Below, in pieces: positions 9,044 to 24,104 of a stretch of 55,689 nt of DNA. Below the pieces are notes generated by a model that was given only the letters and a program-made list of their open reading frames with translations, was not told the DNA's origin and ran no database searches. The translations under genes were made by a program, and so were the position numbers. The stretch covers positions 1 through 55,689 of the forward strand of contig JABANP010000344.1 of the NCBI GenBank assembly GCA_013115135.1, written 5' to 3'. The number at the start of each line of letters is the position of its first letter. The first letter of the stretch is position 1. Source of the stretch: Perkinsus olseni. Lineage: Eukaryota; Perkinsozoa; Perkinsida; Perkinsidae.

Positions 9044-10296
9044 TGGAGAACAGACGGTGAATGAAGCTACTAATGGCAAAAGACAACCCAGGAGGTGTGA
9101 AACCAGACACATGCTTGAAACATGCGGTACGCATAGAAACTATTTGCTAGCGTCCCCCGCGGTGTCGCGCCAGTTCTATCCATAGTTGTCTCCCGGTACT
9201 CTCTCTATGAGTGCTCGCTTTCCTCACGCCCATGGTGCAGACGCTGATATTGAGGATTCATGAACTTCGCGTCCTGCATTATACAGGTTGTATGCAAACC
9301 CTATGACATCGTCTTAATTGTGTTTCACCCGGGAAGTGTTGTAATGTCGTTGAACTGCTGTAACTAGCGAGCAGGAGTGGTGCACAAGTGCAAGTTACCG
9401 CAAACAGTGTGTACTATAGTGACGACTGTAGTTTACGCTATGTAACAGCTACAGGCAGGTTGAGTACTATTCACCTGTTAGACTATCACCGCTACACTTA
9501 CTTTCACTGCTACTGCCTATCATTAGTATCAGATAACCATCTGCCACCATGCGATATGCATTCGCGTGCATGAGTATGCGTGATGTCCCAAGCTTAAGCG
9601 AAGTAAACACGAGCCTCTCGAACCACTAAGCTCCTCTCCGCTTATCACTAAGCTCCTCTCCGGTCCAATTTTACCTCACTTCGAGCCCCGTCTCAAATAG
9701 CCACTGAGTTACAGCGCAAGCGTGACGTGATCAATTATTGCGTATTGGAAAGCAGGCCGACTGGATACACCATTCTCTTCTTTCGGGGCAGCTGAGCTAG
9801 AAAAATTTCGTCCCGTGGTCACCTTGTTCATGCTTTCTTCGGCCAGTATGGTTCGATCCAACGCCATTTCATCATCCCTTTTCACCCATTACAATTGCCC
9901 GTCGAATCGAATCTCGTACCATCTAGTCTCACTTCGTCCATCAATTCGCCAAGTCTTTTTCGTCCACTGATCTCTTTGATTTGCATTGAAAAGCCGCTTC
10001 ACGATGTCAGTATCGGATCATGATCTGCACACTCGGACCACAAGGAGGGCGAGGAGACTCTGGCCTGTCCATTCGCTGTGAATTTCTCTGACTACTGCGG
10101 AACATCTTGACGTCCCAATTCGCAGAGACCACCAGACGACGTCGTGTACGTCCGGAACGTTCCTCGGACGCTCGATACATGCTCAGGAGTCCCCGGTACA
10201 GACGTTCTAACGTGTTGAAACGGTTTACTCTATTATCACGGCCACCAGGAGTAGTCCGCTACTCGAGTACTTCTGATACTCATGATGGGTGTATCC

Positions 10297-10768
10297 CAAC
10301 TGGGGCAGTGCCAATTCGGCCAGTGGTCAACTCGTCCAAGGTATCAACCCGTACATCGCAGATTCAGACACTGCCAACTGAGTCAGTGGCAGGTCGGACA
10401 AAAACGGCTGGGCGACCTGGACCAATTCAGACAGGAGCACTTGAGGCAGTGTCACTTCGATCGCCACTAGAACTCGTACAGTGGCAACTGAGACAGTAGC
10501 TTCGCACTCAGTAACTAACTTGATTTTCGCGAACGGTTCGCGAAAATCAAGCTCATATGGCCGGGCAGTTCAAGTGTCCGAGTTGGTAGCATCCGAATGA
10601 TCGCTTACGTCACGTAAGTTACGTGGTGTCTCAATCGGTAATGTCCCAGTTGGTACTGAGTTGAGGTGTCTCACTTGGCACCACCTTGACACGAGTGTCC
10701 GACTTGCCTCTGTCCCAGTTGGGAAGGGTACGAAATGACCACTGCCCGAATTGGCACTGCCCCAGTTG
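10297..10768. repeat. Foldback element with palindromic centre
   Basis: The outer ends 10,297-10,326 and 10,739-10,768 are inverted copies matching at 29 of 30 positions. The midpoint (about 10,533) coincides with a perfect 16 bp-arm hairpin at 10,519-10,551 (CTTGATTTTCGCGAAC, one base, inverse). Between centre and ends the arms are imperfect inverted repeats built of related words such as CAACTG, CAGTG and AGTCGGAC. Confidence 0.75.
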
Positions 10769-11689
10769 GACTACACCGCTAGAAGAAGCTTAAATACAAT
10801 TGCTGTGCTGACGACACTAGGCATTACTGCGAGCACCCAAAATCGCTCTGCTCTAGGTCGCTTGGCCAGTCAACTGCAGTTCTCCATTCCATTCTCAATG
10901 TCATTGGGAATTTTACAATGACTTCAATTTCCCGAACAAGGTTCTCAATCTCCTAATCAAGCAGAACACCTTCGCTGATTAAGATATCGGGTTTTGCCGA
11001 CAGATCCTGAGAGCAGCCAAGGAGATTTGATATGATCTCAGGCTACAAGCGCTTTGCTGGTAGCGAATATGGTTAACCTGTCCACTGCACGCACCGTCGC
11101 GATGTCTCCATGAAAATGATCCTTGCTCGTTTTGACAATCTCTTGTCGAAAAGTTGGAGTGGCACCTTTCCATAGAACGTTTATGATCTATATACTTTTA
11201 CTTTTCACCACATCCGGCGATGAGGGGCGATGAGGAAAAACAAGTCGGAGCAAGAACGCAAGTGATTGACTGAGACAACGGTCAAGACGCGCTCCGCCGC
11301 ATCGCATCAGTCAACTGGGAGTGTTGGGTGAGACTGTGGTGTAAATTAGCCCGAGACCCGAAGACCAGCAGACATCGCCAGGATGTCCAACACACTTCGG
11401 GCCAGCGGCCAATACAACACCGCAGTCACATTGCCTGGCACGCAAGCACACAGGCAATGTCTCCCAGATAACTAACCAAGGGTAAAAGAAAAATTTCCTC
11501 GGAACCGGCCCGGAAGACCTTCTCACGCCGGGTTCCGCTCCTTACAACCACGAACGCAACATATCGTTGCTACCACTTTGGTCGATTACGGGGGCGCGCG
11601 AACAGCTCGCGCACAAACGATGCTTGCTACGCTTGCTTGAACTTGCTCCAGGCAAAGCCCGGACCTTCACTGAAGGCACAAACATCGGC

Positions 11690-12341
11690 TGTCACTAAAT
11701 TCTCTGTCCTAATCACTAAATCTAGCGCGCGCCCAACTGATCGATATCTGCGCGCTTTCCTACTGCTGCCGCCTCTTCCGGACTCCGGAATCCGGAGCCG
11801 ATTAAAGTGCCCTGGGGTAACTCTTTGGATTTATGGTTGCCTTGGGTAACCAGAAACGGTTTCTGATTGCCTTGGGTAACCGTTCGGGTTCCTGGTTGCG
11901 CGCGCCCAACTGATCGATACCTGCGCGCTTTTTCACTGCTGCCGATTCCTCCGGACTCCGGAGCCGATTACATTGCCCCTTCCGGTTTCTGGTTGCCTTG
12001 GGTGAGCCAGCCCTCGGGTTTCTGGCTGCCTCGAGTAACTCTTCCGGTTTCGGGTTGCCTTAGGTAACCCTTCCGGTTTCGGGTTGCCTTGGGTAACCCT
12101 TCCGGTTTCGGGTTGCCTTGGGTAACCCTTCGGGTTTCTGGTGGCAATTCTTTTGTTTTGCTGCTGAGAGCCAACTTCATCACCATGCCGTGAGCGGAAC
12201 ATGTTCGCTGGTTGTATACGATGGGCCATGTGCGCTATGAGCAGTGCACAACGCAACACGTGCCCGGGGAAAGCGGCGCGCAGATATCGATCAGTTGGGC
12301 GCGCGCTACTTTTAGTGATTAGGACAGAGAATTTAGTGACA
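11690..12341. mobile_element. Non-autonomous inverted-repeat element
   Basis: Left end 11,690-11,760 (TGTCACTAAATTCTCTGTCC...) and right end 12,267-12,341 are inverted copies of about 72 bp with few differences. No coding capacity. Inside are a second copy of the GCGCGCCCAACTGATCGATA segment (about 11,902-11,921) and a minisatellite. I could not define a target duplication. Confidence 0.75.
12000..12150 (+). repeat. 29 bp minisatellite
   Basis: About three near-perfect units containing TTCCGGTTTCGGGTTGCC then TTGGGTAACCC between roughly 12,041 and 12,140, with degenerate units back to about 11,810. It lies inside the inverted-repeat element. Confidence 0.85.
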
Positions 12342-13715
12342 CTCGATGGACGTGCCAACGGTGAACGCATGCTCCTCCAACCCTTGCACATCGAACATCC
12401 ACTACGTGACGTAGTCCACCTGTACCGCTGTAAGACGCCCGCTCGCACGTGCATATGAGGAAGCGGCCATCATGCTTTGAAGTTTCCGCCGCCACTAATT
12501 ATGCAAGTGCCGAAAATTGTGTGGAAATTTCATATCTTTCGAGTGGGAAATAAACAAGTCTGGTTAACATCCACCATCGCCCAACAATCGAGCGCTATCC
12601 TTTCCAAGTCGGGCGTGAATATGGTATTGCTCTCCTCACCGACTTCCAGGACAGGTGTTTTGTCTCCGACTATGATCGTCACCAATGGGTTGTCGTTTCT
12701 CTGCTAAGTCACATCCCGAAGATGCCATAGACAATGCAGCGAGTGTAGTACGGGAAGGGGCGGGAACGGGATCTATAGCAGGTATCGTAGTGAATAGCGA
12801 ATGTGCATCAGTCGGTCTATCAAGGCAGGGCCACGGTCTTTGAGTAGTACCTCTTACCCGTTGGAATACGACATGAGACCATGGATTCCTAGATCGAGTT
12901 CAAGTTCTCTATACTTGATTGTAGCAGCTTCCCGGGGTTTCTAGCCGCTCTCACGGATACTCGGCGGGGATTTTATTATACATTATGCAATAATGCCACC
13001 GCAGCACTTTGTGGGTCTCCAAACATTATCGTTAATTAGTACGTGAAACTATTCAATATTGGGTATGTTACAGTAGACGTGAATCCTAGGAAAGGTTGGA
13101 CTTGGATTCAATCGCTCTCGCAAAATGGAGCACGATTTAGCCTCGTGTTACATGTTCTCGTAGTTGAGATTGTGTGCATAGTGCTGACCCGGTGAGCAAA
13201 GTTGGTAAAGTTTTGGTATTAGATACTGCCGCGGCCGTCGGCGGAGCATGGGAAATTGGGTAAGTTGCAAACAGAGCGGGTCCGTCGCAGTGCCGCATGT
13301 CTCTGTTTTTCCCGCAGATACACGTCACTCTTTGACGAGTCTCGGATCCATGCGGAATCTGACTCGACGGGTAGGGTTACGGGTTTTCTGAAAAACTAAG
13401 GGCTTGCCCCCTTGGGACCTCGACGGCCTGGCTTCACGAAGGATCCGAGGTTTAGTGGAATCTTGTGGGGTGCTATGGGAGTAGCTCTTCGAGTTTTTGG
13501 TGAGACTTTCGCATCTGACGGAAGCGAGAATTGATATCACTCGTAGGCTTGCGTCTCGGAAACTCGATGGAGACTATAGCTTCCATTTTCTAATGTCGTC
13601 AAATCTTTTGGGTGTGTTTCTCGTATTACTCGCCTATATCCGTATCTTGCAAGGTTGAACCTAAGATACCCGTTCAATAAGTGTTCAGTTATGCTTGTTT
13701 CAGTTGAGCTCGATC

Positions 13716-17136
<3,421 letters not shown>

Positions 17137-17144
17137 TCCGCGGA

Positions 17145-17283
17145 GGTTCGATCCCCGGCAGCGCTGTTTTTCATGCTCCTGTACTTTGTATTGTCTGGAT
17201 GTCGATCCTCTATCGCTGCGCCGGTCTTTGGTTGTAGTGCATGAATGGTCGTGGGGCTATCGGAAGGTCGTGGGTTCGAATCC
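17145..17283 (+). other. Two tRNA 3'-half-like segments between kinase and methyltransferase genes
   Basis: GGTTCGATCC at 17,145-17,154 and GGTTCGAATCC at 17,273-17,283, each in a T-arm-like stem-loop (for the second: GTGGG, loop TTCGAAT, CCTAC). Complete tRNA cloverleaves cannot be drawn around them. Confidence 0.45.
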
Positions 17284-17310
17284 TACTACCGGTGTTCTGA
17301 TGTAGTTAAA

Positions 17311-20072
17311 ATGAACGATTCTCCGCCAGCTGAAAGACGGCGGAAGAAACTAGGCCGGAAAGAACGCCAAAAGGAACAGGTCGGACTGAATTTCGTGGCG
17401 CGCGGTCGCGCTAAGACGTATGCCGTAATGCCGAGGCTGGCTTATTTCGTGGCGCGGCGGTAATTCAGTAGATTACTCTCGAAATCCTGACTGAACGTTC
17501 CACTGACCAACACTCTCGGTACTCGGTTCATAGTGAAGCTTTCGTAATCGATAGACCCAGGTTCGACCCTAAGGGTAGAGCTTCTTTCCAGGTCCGAGTT
17601 GCCCCAAGCGACAAGAGGTCTATTCCGGTTGACTCTGCCACAGTCGATTGTGATAAACAGGTCTTTAAAGTCTACGACCAGATCGCCCATCACTTCTCGC
17701 ACACAAGGTATAGTAAAAGCGCGAAACATGCATCGCTTCGCTCCGCTAGGGGTTGAGTTTTTTCACAGGTACAAGCGTTGGCCGAAGGTGTGGCAGTTCG
17801 TTTCTGGTTTCCCTGTCGGTAGCATTGTAGTTGACGTCGGTTGCGGCAATGGAAAATATCTAGCGGAGCGAAACAAGTAATCGAATTTTGTCTTCGGATT
17901 TTGAGTAGCTTTTAGTACAGGCCGATCGATGAAGGCTCGAGGCCGGCGGGATCGTCAAGCAGCGAGGAAGTGGCGATGAATCAGGAAGCGGTCGACGTTA
18001 AAGACGGTAGGAGTTCTCATCAGTCGGTGACCGAACAGTTTGCTTGCGTGCAAGAAAGGGCTCTTGTATGCTCCGAACTCTCGCGTGGAGCGCGGTTTAG
18101 GCTCCCTCGTCCCGCTCGTTGACGGCCCTCACAGTTATCTAGCTAGAGACTGCTGGTCGCAATTCTTCATGAAGCGCCCGCTTGGTCTCTCGCGACGTTT
18201 GCCGGGGTTTTTCTGACAGATTTGATTTGTTTCTCCGCTCGGGAGGGTCGCCATTTCCACTGCTGATCTTAGACTTGCTCGGCAAGATGACAGTAACAAG
18301 TTTGTGGACGTTGGGGACCGACAGGAGCCCCGTGTTCTGTGAGATAGCGGCAGACAGGACTGGATCGGATACCTTTGTGAGTTCTTGAGCACCGTCACGC
18401 GCCACGAAATTAGGGCTGGTTGGGCAGGTGTCGGACTGCAGTCGAGATGTTTCTAATGCCCTCCGGCCTGGCGTGGCTGATGGGGCGATCTCAATAGCTG
18501 TCATCCATCACATCCCTACGGTGAGCGGGTTGGTCGTTCGCGTTTGTGTATTTTATCCGGCCCGCCGACCACCGACCACTGTGAGTATCCGTTCACACAT
18601 GCTAAGGTGACCTTAGCATTTATGGTAACCCTAGTAAGAATTGCAAGTGAGCGCAAGATAGCAAGATGTAGCACCGATGGTCTCTAGGTAAACACTGAAT
18701 CTCTGTCGATAGTATCCTCAGCGTGAGTGAGCCGGCGTGTGAATCGTCTCCACGAGTAGTATACCAGCTCACTGAGTCCCAGTCTGTGGATGTTGACGCT
18801 TCTTCTCGGTGGCGCCGACCATCATCGCCTCTCTCGACCCCATTCGACTAGTCTTAAAACGAAGAGTTCCAATGCTGTGGTATTCTCTCTCAGGAGGACG
18901 GTCGGCTAAACTGCCTCCTTCACATGGCACGTCTGTTGAGGATAGGCGGACAGGGTTTGGTCTACGCGTGGGCGATGGAACAAGTAAGTCGCCACGGCTA
19001 GTGAATAGTATGTTTATACCGTTGGTACTGAAGTACTATTCATAAGCACGGATAAGTTCGGATTTCTCTCCAATAGAAATGAGAAAAAACGATGCGATGT
19101 GATATAATTTTGTGGAAGGGTTTGCTATTGCCACCATTAGTACTGTATCTATGCAAAAAAAACTCCTCCACAAGATTATGCCGCATCAATCGTTTTTCTC
19201 GTTTTCCCATTTATTGCGATTGGCCTCCTGAAACTTGCCATACGGGGTAGTCGAGTAGGAAAAGGGGGAACTCGAATCTCGCTCGCCCTAGTGAAAATTT
19301 TGCGGAAGGGTTTACATCCGGAATACTATATTCCGTTCTTGAGGGAGCGGATCCATTGCGCATGCGTGCAATCTCCTCATCGGATCAGAATCTGTTTCCC
19401 GCTGTTTCCCGCAGGTACAAGGTTCGACCGGAGCTCGGAAATTCCAGAGTCAGGATGTGCTCGTGCCCTGGCATCTTCAGAAAAGATACGAAACAAGCAA
19501 GAATGCCGAACGTAAATCTGTTGTCTGCGCCTTGGGTGCGAATATTACTGGGATACTACCACTCCCTTTGGAGTAGTATTGAATACCATCTCATTCCTAG
19601 TTCATTCCAGCCTTTGAGTGGAACGTTTCTTGTAGCGAATAGTAGCGATGATTCCGTCATATCCGGGACTCCTTTATTCTCAGAGTACGCCTCCACCGTC
19701 GGGGCCACCAGCAATCCGGAGCTCATCACGTATCATCGCTACTATCACGTCTTCACGCAGGACGAGTTTCGCAATCTGTTCGGCAAGGTGAGGGAAGGGG
19801 AATCTAATGTCGAAGAGGAGACTGCTCGAATCACCTTGGGAGAATCTTAAAAGATACCATCTGCCTCACGGCTCCATTGACCTTGGCAAATCTCAACGTT
19901 CGTTCTTCCATGATGCATTTAGCAGAACTTGAGGACTCGATTTGCTGGTCGTCAGGTACCGGGCATCCGAGTGGATAAGATCTACTTCGACTCTAACAAC
20001 TGGGCAGCACGGTTTACTAAAGTGTCCCCTTCACCAACACCCGGGGTTGCAGCTACTGATCGAGTATCTTAA
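17311..20072 (+). CDS. TRM9: TRM9/ALKBH8-type tRNA methyltransferase, 9 exons, 289 aa
   Basis: Exons 17311-17379, 17592-17707, 17769-17876, 18301-18376, 18428-18520, 18894-18983, 19415-19511, 19684-19787, 19956-20072; total 870 nt, every junction GT-AG and in phase. Family landmarks in order: VYDQIAHHFS and the RYKRWPKV segment, SAM motif I DVGCGNGKYL (84-93), TLGTDRS, DGAISIAVIHH (141-151), GGQGLVYAWAMEQ (172-184), SQDVLVPWHLQ (196-205), YHRYYHVF (233-240), and a closing IYFDSNNW. These are hallmarks of the methyltransferase that finishes mcm5U at the wobble uridine of certain tRNAs (for example Arg-UCU, Glu-UUC). In fungi it works with TRM112. The AlkB and RRM domains of animal ALKBH8 are absent, so this is the stand-alone TRM9 form. 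The basic N-terminus (RRRKKLGRKER) may bind tRNA. Introns carry repeated motifs described in the findings. Confidence 0.88.
19078..19215. repeat. Imperfect inverted repeat in methyltransferase intron 6
   Basis: GAGAAAAAACGATGCGATG near 19,080 pairs imperfectly with GCATCAATCGTTTTTCTC near 19,190-19,205, and ATAATTTTGTGGAAGG pairs with CTCCTCCACAAGATTAT. This has the look of an old MITE. Confidence 0.5.
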
Positions 20073-21761
20073 ACGTGTTCCTCCCTTCAATATTGGGCTT
20101 TTGTTCGTCATGAACGGGCTGCGCTGCTTCCCTTTCACTTGGAGCACTTAGAGCGGGTTATGCTTCGCCGTCGGTTCAACCGGGTTCGATCGCCTTGTGA
20201 TCGGGAGTAAGATCACGTACAGTGCTACAAATAATCTAGAACTGTTTCTGATTATCCCGACCTAGAAGCTGTGGTATCGTTCGAGGGTCTTGGCCTCACT
20301 AGAGTCTCTGGCAGATACGTCGGATAGGGCGATTCCACGTCTTGGGACCTGTGCATTTGCTGGCCGGCATCGCGGCGTTGGGGTGCGCTATTCTCCAGTG
20401 GCCCACCTAGTCAGAGTTTCTGATATCCGTTTGTTGGGTTATAGTAGTTCAGGACAACTATATACCATTCTCGCCTCTCTCACTGTGTAAAGAATCAAAC
20501 CCACCCAAAGCACTCGTTGTGAGTAGTAGTCGTCGCCTTTACACGCGATTCCAGACGACAAAAGACTTGCGCTGTGTTCTTAATCACTCGGTCTCTAACA
20601 CGAGCTTGAAGAGATATGTACAAAACTCACTAGCAGTCGACGGGAACTGGCGATCTTTAGAGGCTGGCCATTAGCCCGGGGCACATGAGGAGAACGAGCG
20701 GAGCGCGTGCAGTTAGTATAATGGTATAAGTTAGCGAGTCTCCAACCATACCTGCGAAGTTTGGGTAATCAGCAGCGGCCCTATCATGAACCTGGGCAAG
20801 CACCGGACGCCACCCGGTGTCCGTCAGACACCGGCATGCGAAACGGTCAGCCGCAATCATGGCAGCGGTACGCATACACATGACACGGCGCTTGCCAGGG
20901 CATGATGGGCCCGCGAGACCTGGTCGGTAACAAACCGCACCAGAGCCTCTAACGCAGGTGTGGATGGGATGGGTTTAAAATCAAATAAAACTGTGAAACC
21001 TGACGATGTGCACTGGCCAACCAGAACGGTTGCAGCACTCTGCTATCTAGCTCGCGAAGCGCCGAGCTGAGCGGACGCAATTGTGCTATTGTCTCCGCCT
21101 CGTAACTAAACGCGCCTACTACGTAACCGGTACTAATCTTGGCGAGGCGATAATAACATCGGTGCGGTCGAGCAAGTGAGAATAGTATTCTTCGGCAACA
21201 GTTTTCGCGTATAGTATTCTCAGACCACTATACTACGTGAATTCCACGAGGCATGTAAACCCGTTGTGAAGAGGCAGCCATTCTGTATCGCCCGTCGTCT
21301 CGCTGATTTAGTAAACGTAACAACGGTTTTGTTGGGTATCCGGGTGTAGAACCTCGGGTTCCGAAGCACTACCGTTGGAACACAACATATGATAAGAGAG
21401 GGATGTCCGCAGCTAACGATGTTGCGGAGTTACGATGAAAAGGCGAGACTGATCAAGTCTGCGATGAACAATGAGCTATCGGTCAACAGTCTGGCGTCGC
21501 AGGCGAGAGAACTCGCGACGCTATAAGCTTGCGCCCGATTGGCGCTTCACTCTCTCTACTTGTGATGGCGTCAAGTACTAGGATGAGATAAAAATCTGTG
21601 TATGTGCGAGTTTATAGTCCGACCCCGATTCCGGCGTAGTTAGACTCTTGCCGATGTGCTCAGTCGGTGACACTCTGTAACACTGACATGCAGTGTAATC
21701 TGGCATCTGACATTTAGAAATCTGGATCGGGCCTGCCTTACGAAGACAGAATCGAAGTTCA
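20073..21761. other. No recognisable gene; repeat copy near 21.6 kb
   Basis: Short frames only. 20,183-20,192 has another GGTTCGATC word. 21,599-21,702, just downstream of the protease stop, is the second copy of the repeat at 7,079-7,185. Confidence 0.5.
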
Positions 21762-23027
21762 TTAGCGGGCTCCTCTCAAAACCGGATAATCGATGACCAT
21801 CTTGACGGCCTTCAGCGGGTTGATAGCTCCAGCGTTCCTTTTCAAGGGTCTCAGAGGGCTGGCGAACCTATCAACGTTGTAGGTGATAATCCCAGCAGCA
21901 TACTTGGGCTTCACACCCATACCGAGCAGGATCGCGAGCGCTCCAGAAACGATAGGACACGCGAAGGACGTTCCGAAGGCGAGCTTGTTGTTGCCAACGT
22001 ATACGCCCGCGCCGTAGGCAGCGATGTCGACGTAGTCACCGTAGTTGCTGGAACTATATAGTTCAAGAGAGCCTTGAATATTGAGGGCACCTACACATAT
22101 CACGCCGGGAAGCGGACATGGATAGTGCGTATCGGCTAGCATTTTATCGTTACCAGCGGCGCCGACGATGATGATACCCTGGTCACTAGCGGCTTTGAAG
22201 GGCTTGCCGAGGACCCACTCTCCGCTTCTCTTTGTCGTGTATGCTCCCATTGAGATTGACACGATGTCAACTCCGATGTCGACTGCCATGTCCATAGCTT
22301 TAGCCATGTGCCACGTACTACCAGAACCAGTATCGGGTAGGACCTTCAGAGACACCAAACGCACATTAGATGACAAGCCGACCATATCGTGGTTATTGTC
22401 CTTTCTGGCCGCAATAATTCTCGCAACCATCTGACCATGCTGATTAACCGACGTTAAGTTCGAGTTGTCGTCCACGAAGTTCCAACCACCGTAGATGTAC
22501 CCGCCACTCTCCTTACGGCGGAAACCCCGGTAAGAGGCGATCTCGGGATCGCTGAAATCGAGGCCGGTGTCCATAACGGCTACGTAGATGTTCCGCCTCA
22601 CGTAGCGCTCAGACAGTCTCCACACTTCCTTCATGTTCATCTGCTTGAATGCCCTTTGCCACTTAGCTTTAGGGTCGTTCACTCCGAGATCCTCGTCGAT
22701 GCTCTCTTTCTTGGTGGCGAAGTTGGGGGAACATTCACACTCCAGACCAGGTAGCCGGGAGGCTGCGTCCTGCAGGTAGGCACAGAGATCGGCAGAGCTC
22801 ACCGTGTCGTCGGACGTGGAAACCACCTGCAAGCCCGAGTACTTCAGAGTCTCGATTGTTGCTGTCTTGAGGAAGGCCACCATTTTAGGGTTGGGGGCGA
22901 GACGCTGCGGGACGTCCCGGACGTGGACGAAAGCATCGTCGAGGGTGATCGACAGGATAGTCTTGCTGTCGTAAACTTCTGCAGAGCTCGATGCAGCTAT
23001 GAGCAGAACAAAGAAGAGAAGCTTCAT
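21762..23027 (-). CDS. Secreted subtilisin-like serine protease (S8), 421 aa
   Basis: ATG at 23,025-23,027 was chosen because it begins a clean signal peptide (MKLLFFVLLIAASSSA); the upstream frame extension has none. A prodomain-like region follows (about 17-140), then the catalytic domain with all expected residues: Asp153 in VAVMDTGLDF, His197 in NQHGQMVARI, oxyanion Asn293 in VGAAGND, and Ser354 in FGTSFACPIVSG. Single exon. Such proteases are activated by removal of the prodomain and act outside the cell or in the secretory route; in Perkinsus, extracellular subtilisins are well-known secreted products, which is part of why I suspect that lineage. GQM in place of the common GTH after the His is a mild deviation. 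No domain follows the protease, so it is a soluble enzyme. Confidence 0.92.
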   Translation of the reverse strand: MKLLFFVLLIAASSSAEVYDSKTILSITLDDAFVHVRDVPQRLAPNPKMVAFLKTATIETLKYSGLQVVSTSDDTVSSADLCAYLQDAASRLPGLECECSPNFATKKESIDEDLGVNDPKAKWQRAFKQMNMKEVWRLSERYVRRNIYVAVMDTGLDFSDPEIASYRGFRRKESGGYIYGGWNFVDDNSNLTSVNQHGQMVARIIAARKDNNHDMVGLSSNVRLVSLKVLPDTGSGSTWHMAKAMDMAVDIGVDIVSISMGAYTTKRSGEWVLGKPFKAASDQGIIIVGAAGNDKMLADTHYPCPLPGVICVGALNIQGSLELYSSSNYGDYVDIAAYGAGVYVGNNKLAFGTSFACPIVSGALAILLGMGVKPKYAAGIITYNVDRFASPLRPLKRNAGAINPLKAVKMVIDYPVLRGAR

Positions 23028-24104
23028 CGCGTGGGATGAACAGAAAGCTGAAAAGCGCCTATCATCACAGCAAACATTACTGCCACCCCAGTTCCTGGCG
23101 GGCAAGTCATCGGCATCACATCTCAGGAGCATCCCGATTCCGAGATGCTTCCGAGGGACTCTGAAGGAGACGCTCGTGCGGGTTTGTCACTCCCATCATT
23201 TCTAAGGCGAGACTCTTCATATACATCAGCCCGAGTTCGATAAACTCCGTTCATCGGTGTCACGCGCGATCTCGTCTCGCGAAGCACACGCGTGCACCTC
23301 TCGTGTCACGTCCCGAACTCAGTGCAGTGTGGACTTTTCGGGACGGGGCTCAAAGTAGGAGAAAACTGATCTCGTTGAGGATATGAGGCGAACGTATGTC
23401 CAATAGCATGAGGAGGAACGCAGGTGTTCGCTGGGACGAGCGTACGTACCACCAACAAAGTCGCACAAAAGCCAAGGTGGGTATACAGTAGGGATGCGGT
23501 TGTCTGACAACTGTTTTCACCATAGTGCACGTCGGTTGATTTCATGGATGAGCCTCAGGATACTAAGGTGAATTTTGGAGTCTCTCCGGACTCTAGATCC
23601 GATATTATTTCGATCCTGCCCATCCCTCCCTTGTCGGGTATATTGGGATTCCATCCAGGATCACCTTCCTTGGCGCTCCATCCAGGGTTGTTCTCGCCCC
23701 TCTGCCTCGATCTCATTCTCTTTCGTCGCTCCTCACTGTCAAGGGCGCCGTCGCATCAGCGAAATCGTAGTCGGAGTTTTAGTTCGCCATTCAAAGAATA
23801 ATTTCGAATTTAACCTGGTCGTCCGGTTTAATCGCGCGATTGTTTCGAGTCACGCTAGTCTTGCTGAGTGCCTATGATGCATAAGAGGTTCGTATTCCGT
23901 ATCACCAAGCATCTAGCTGCTGCATGTCAGCATCACTATCAGTGATGGGCCAGTGAGAACTGCAGCACACAACAAGTTGGTGAGTTTACATAACGACAGC
24001 AACATCTCCATGTCCATCATAAAATCAATGACGGTGGGACCCATCCATCAAACAGGGGGGATAATAACTTATAAAAAGAATCAGCAGCTCACACACCACC
24101 TCTT
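23028..24104. other. No firm gene
   Basis: The first few hundred bases should contain the protease promoter. A plus-strand frame at 23,544-23,801 is rich in Pro, Leu and Ser but has no recognisable motif and I did not accept it as a gene. Confidence 0.4.

Larger units (their letters stand above)
9044..13715. other. Gene-poor region with inverted-repeat elements
   Basis: No convincing exon. It contains a foldback element (10,297-10,768) and an inverted-repeat element with a minisatellite (11,690-12,341), listed separately. The remaining sequence shows only short frames. A small hairpin at about 13,641-13,670 (GTATCTT and AAGATAC around AGGTTGAACCT) precedes the kinase gene. Confidence 0.5.

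Noticed and set aside
8555..9064. 169-codon plus-strand frame.
   Set aside because: Antisense shadow of the intact secreted protein, whose paralog conservation decides the strand.
11933..12454. 173-codon minus-strand frame with repeated NPKPEGLPKATRN-like phrases.
   Set aside because: It is the translation of the 29 bp minisatellite and inverted repeats, not a protein gene.
17245..17290. Possible complete tRNA gene around GGTTCGAATCC.
   Set aside because: Only the T arm and part of an acceptor-like strand can be drawn; no D arm or anticodon arm is present.
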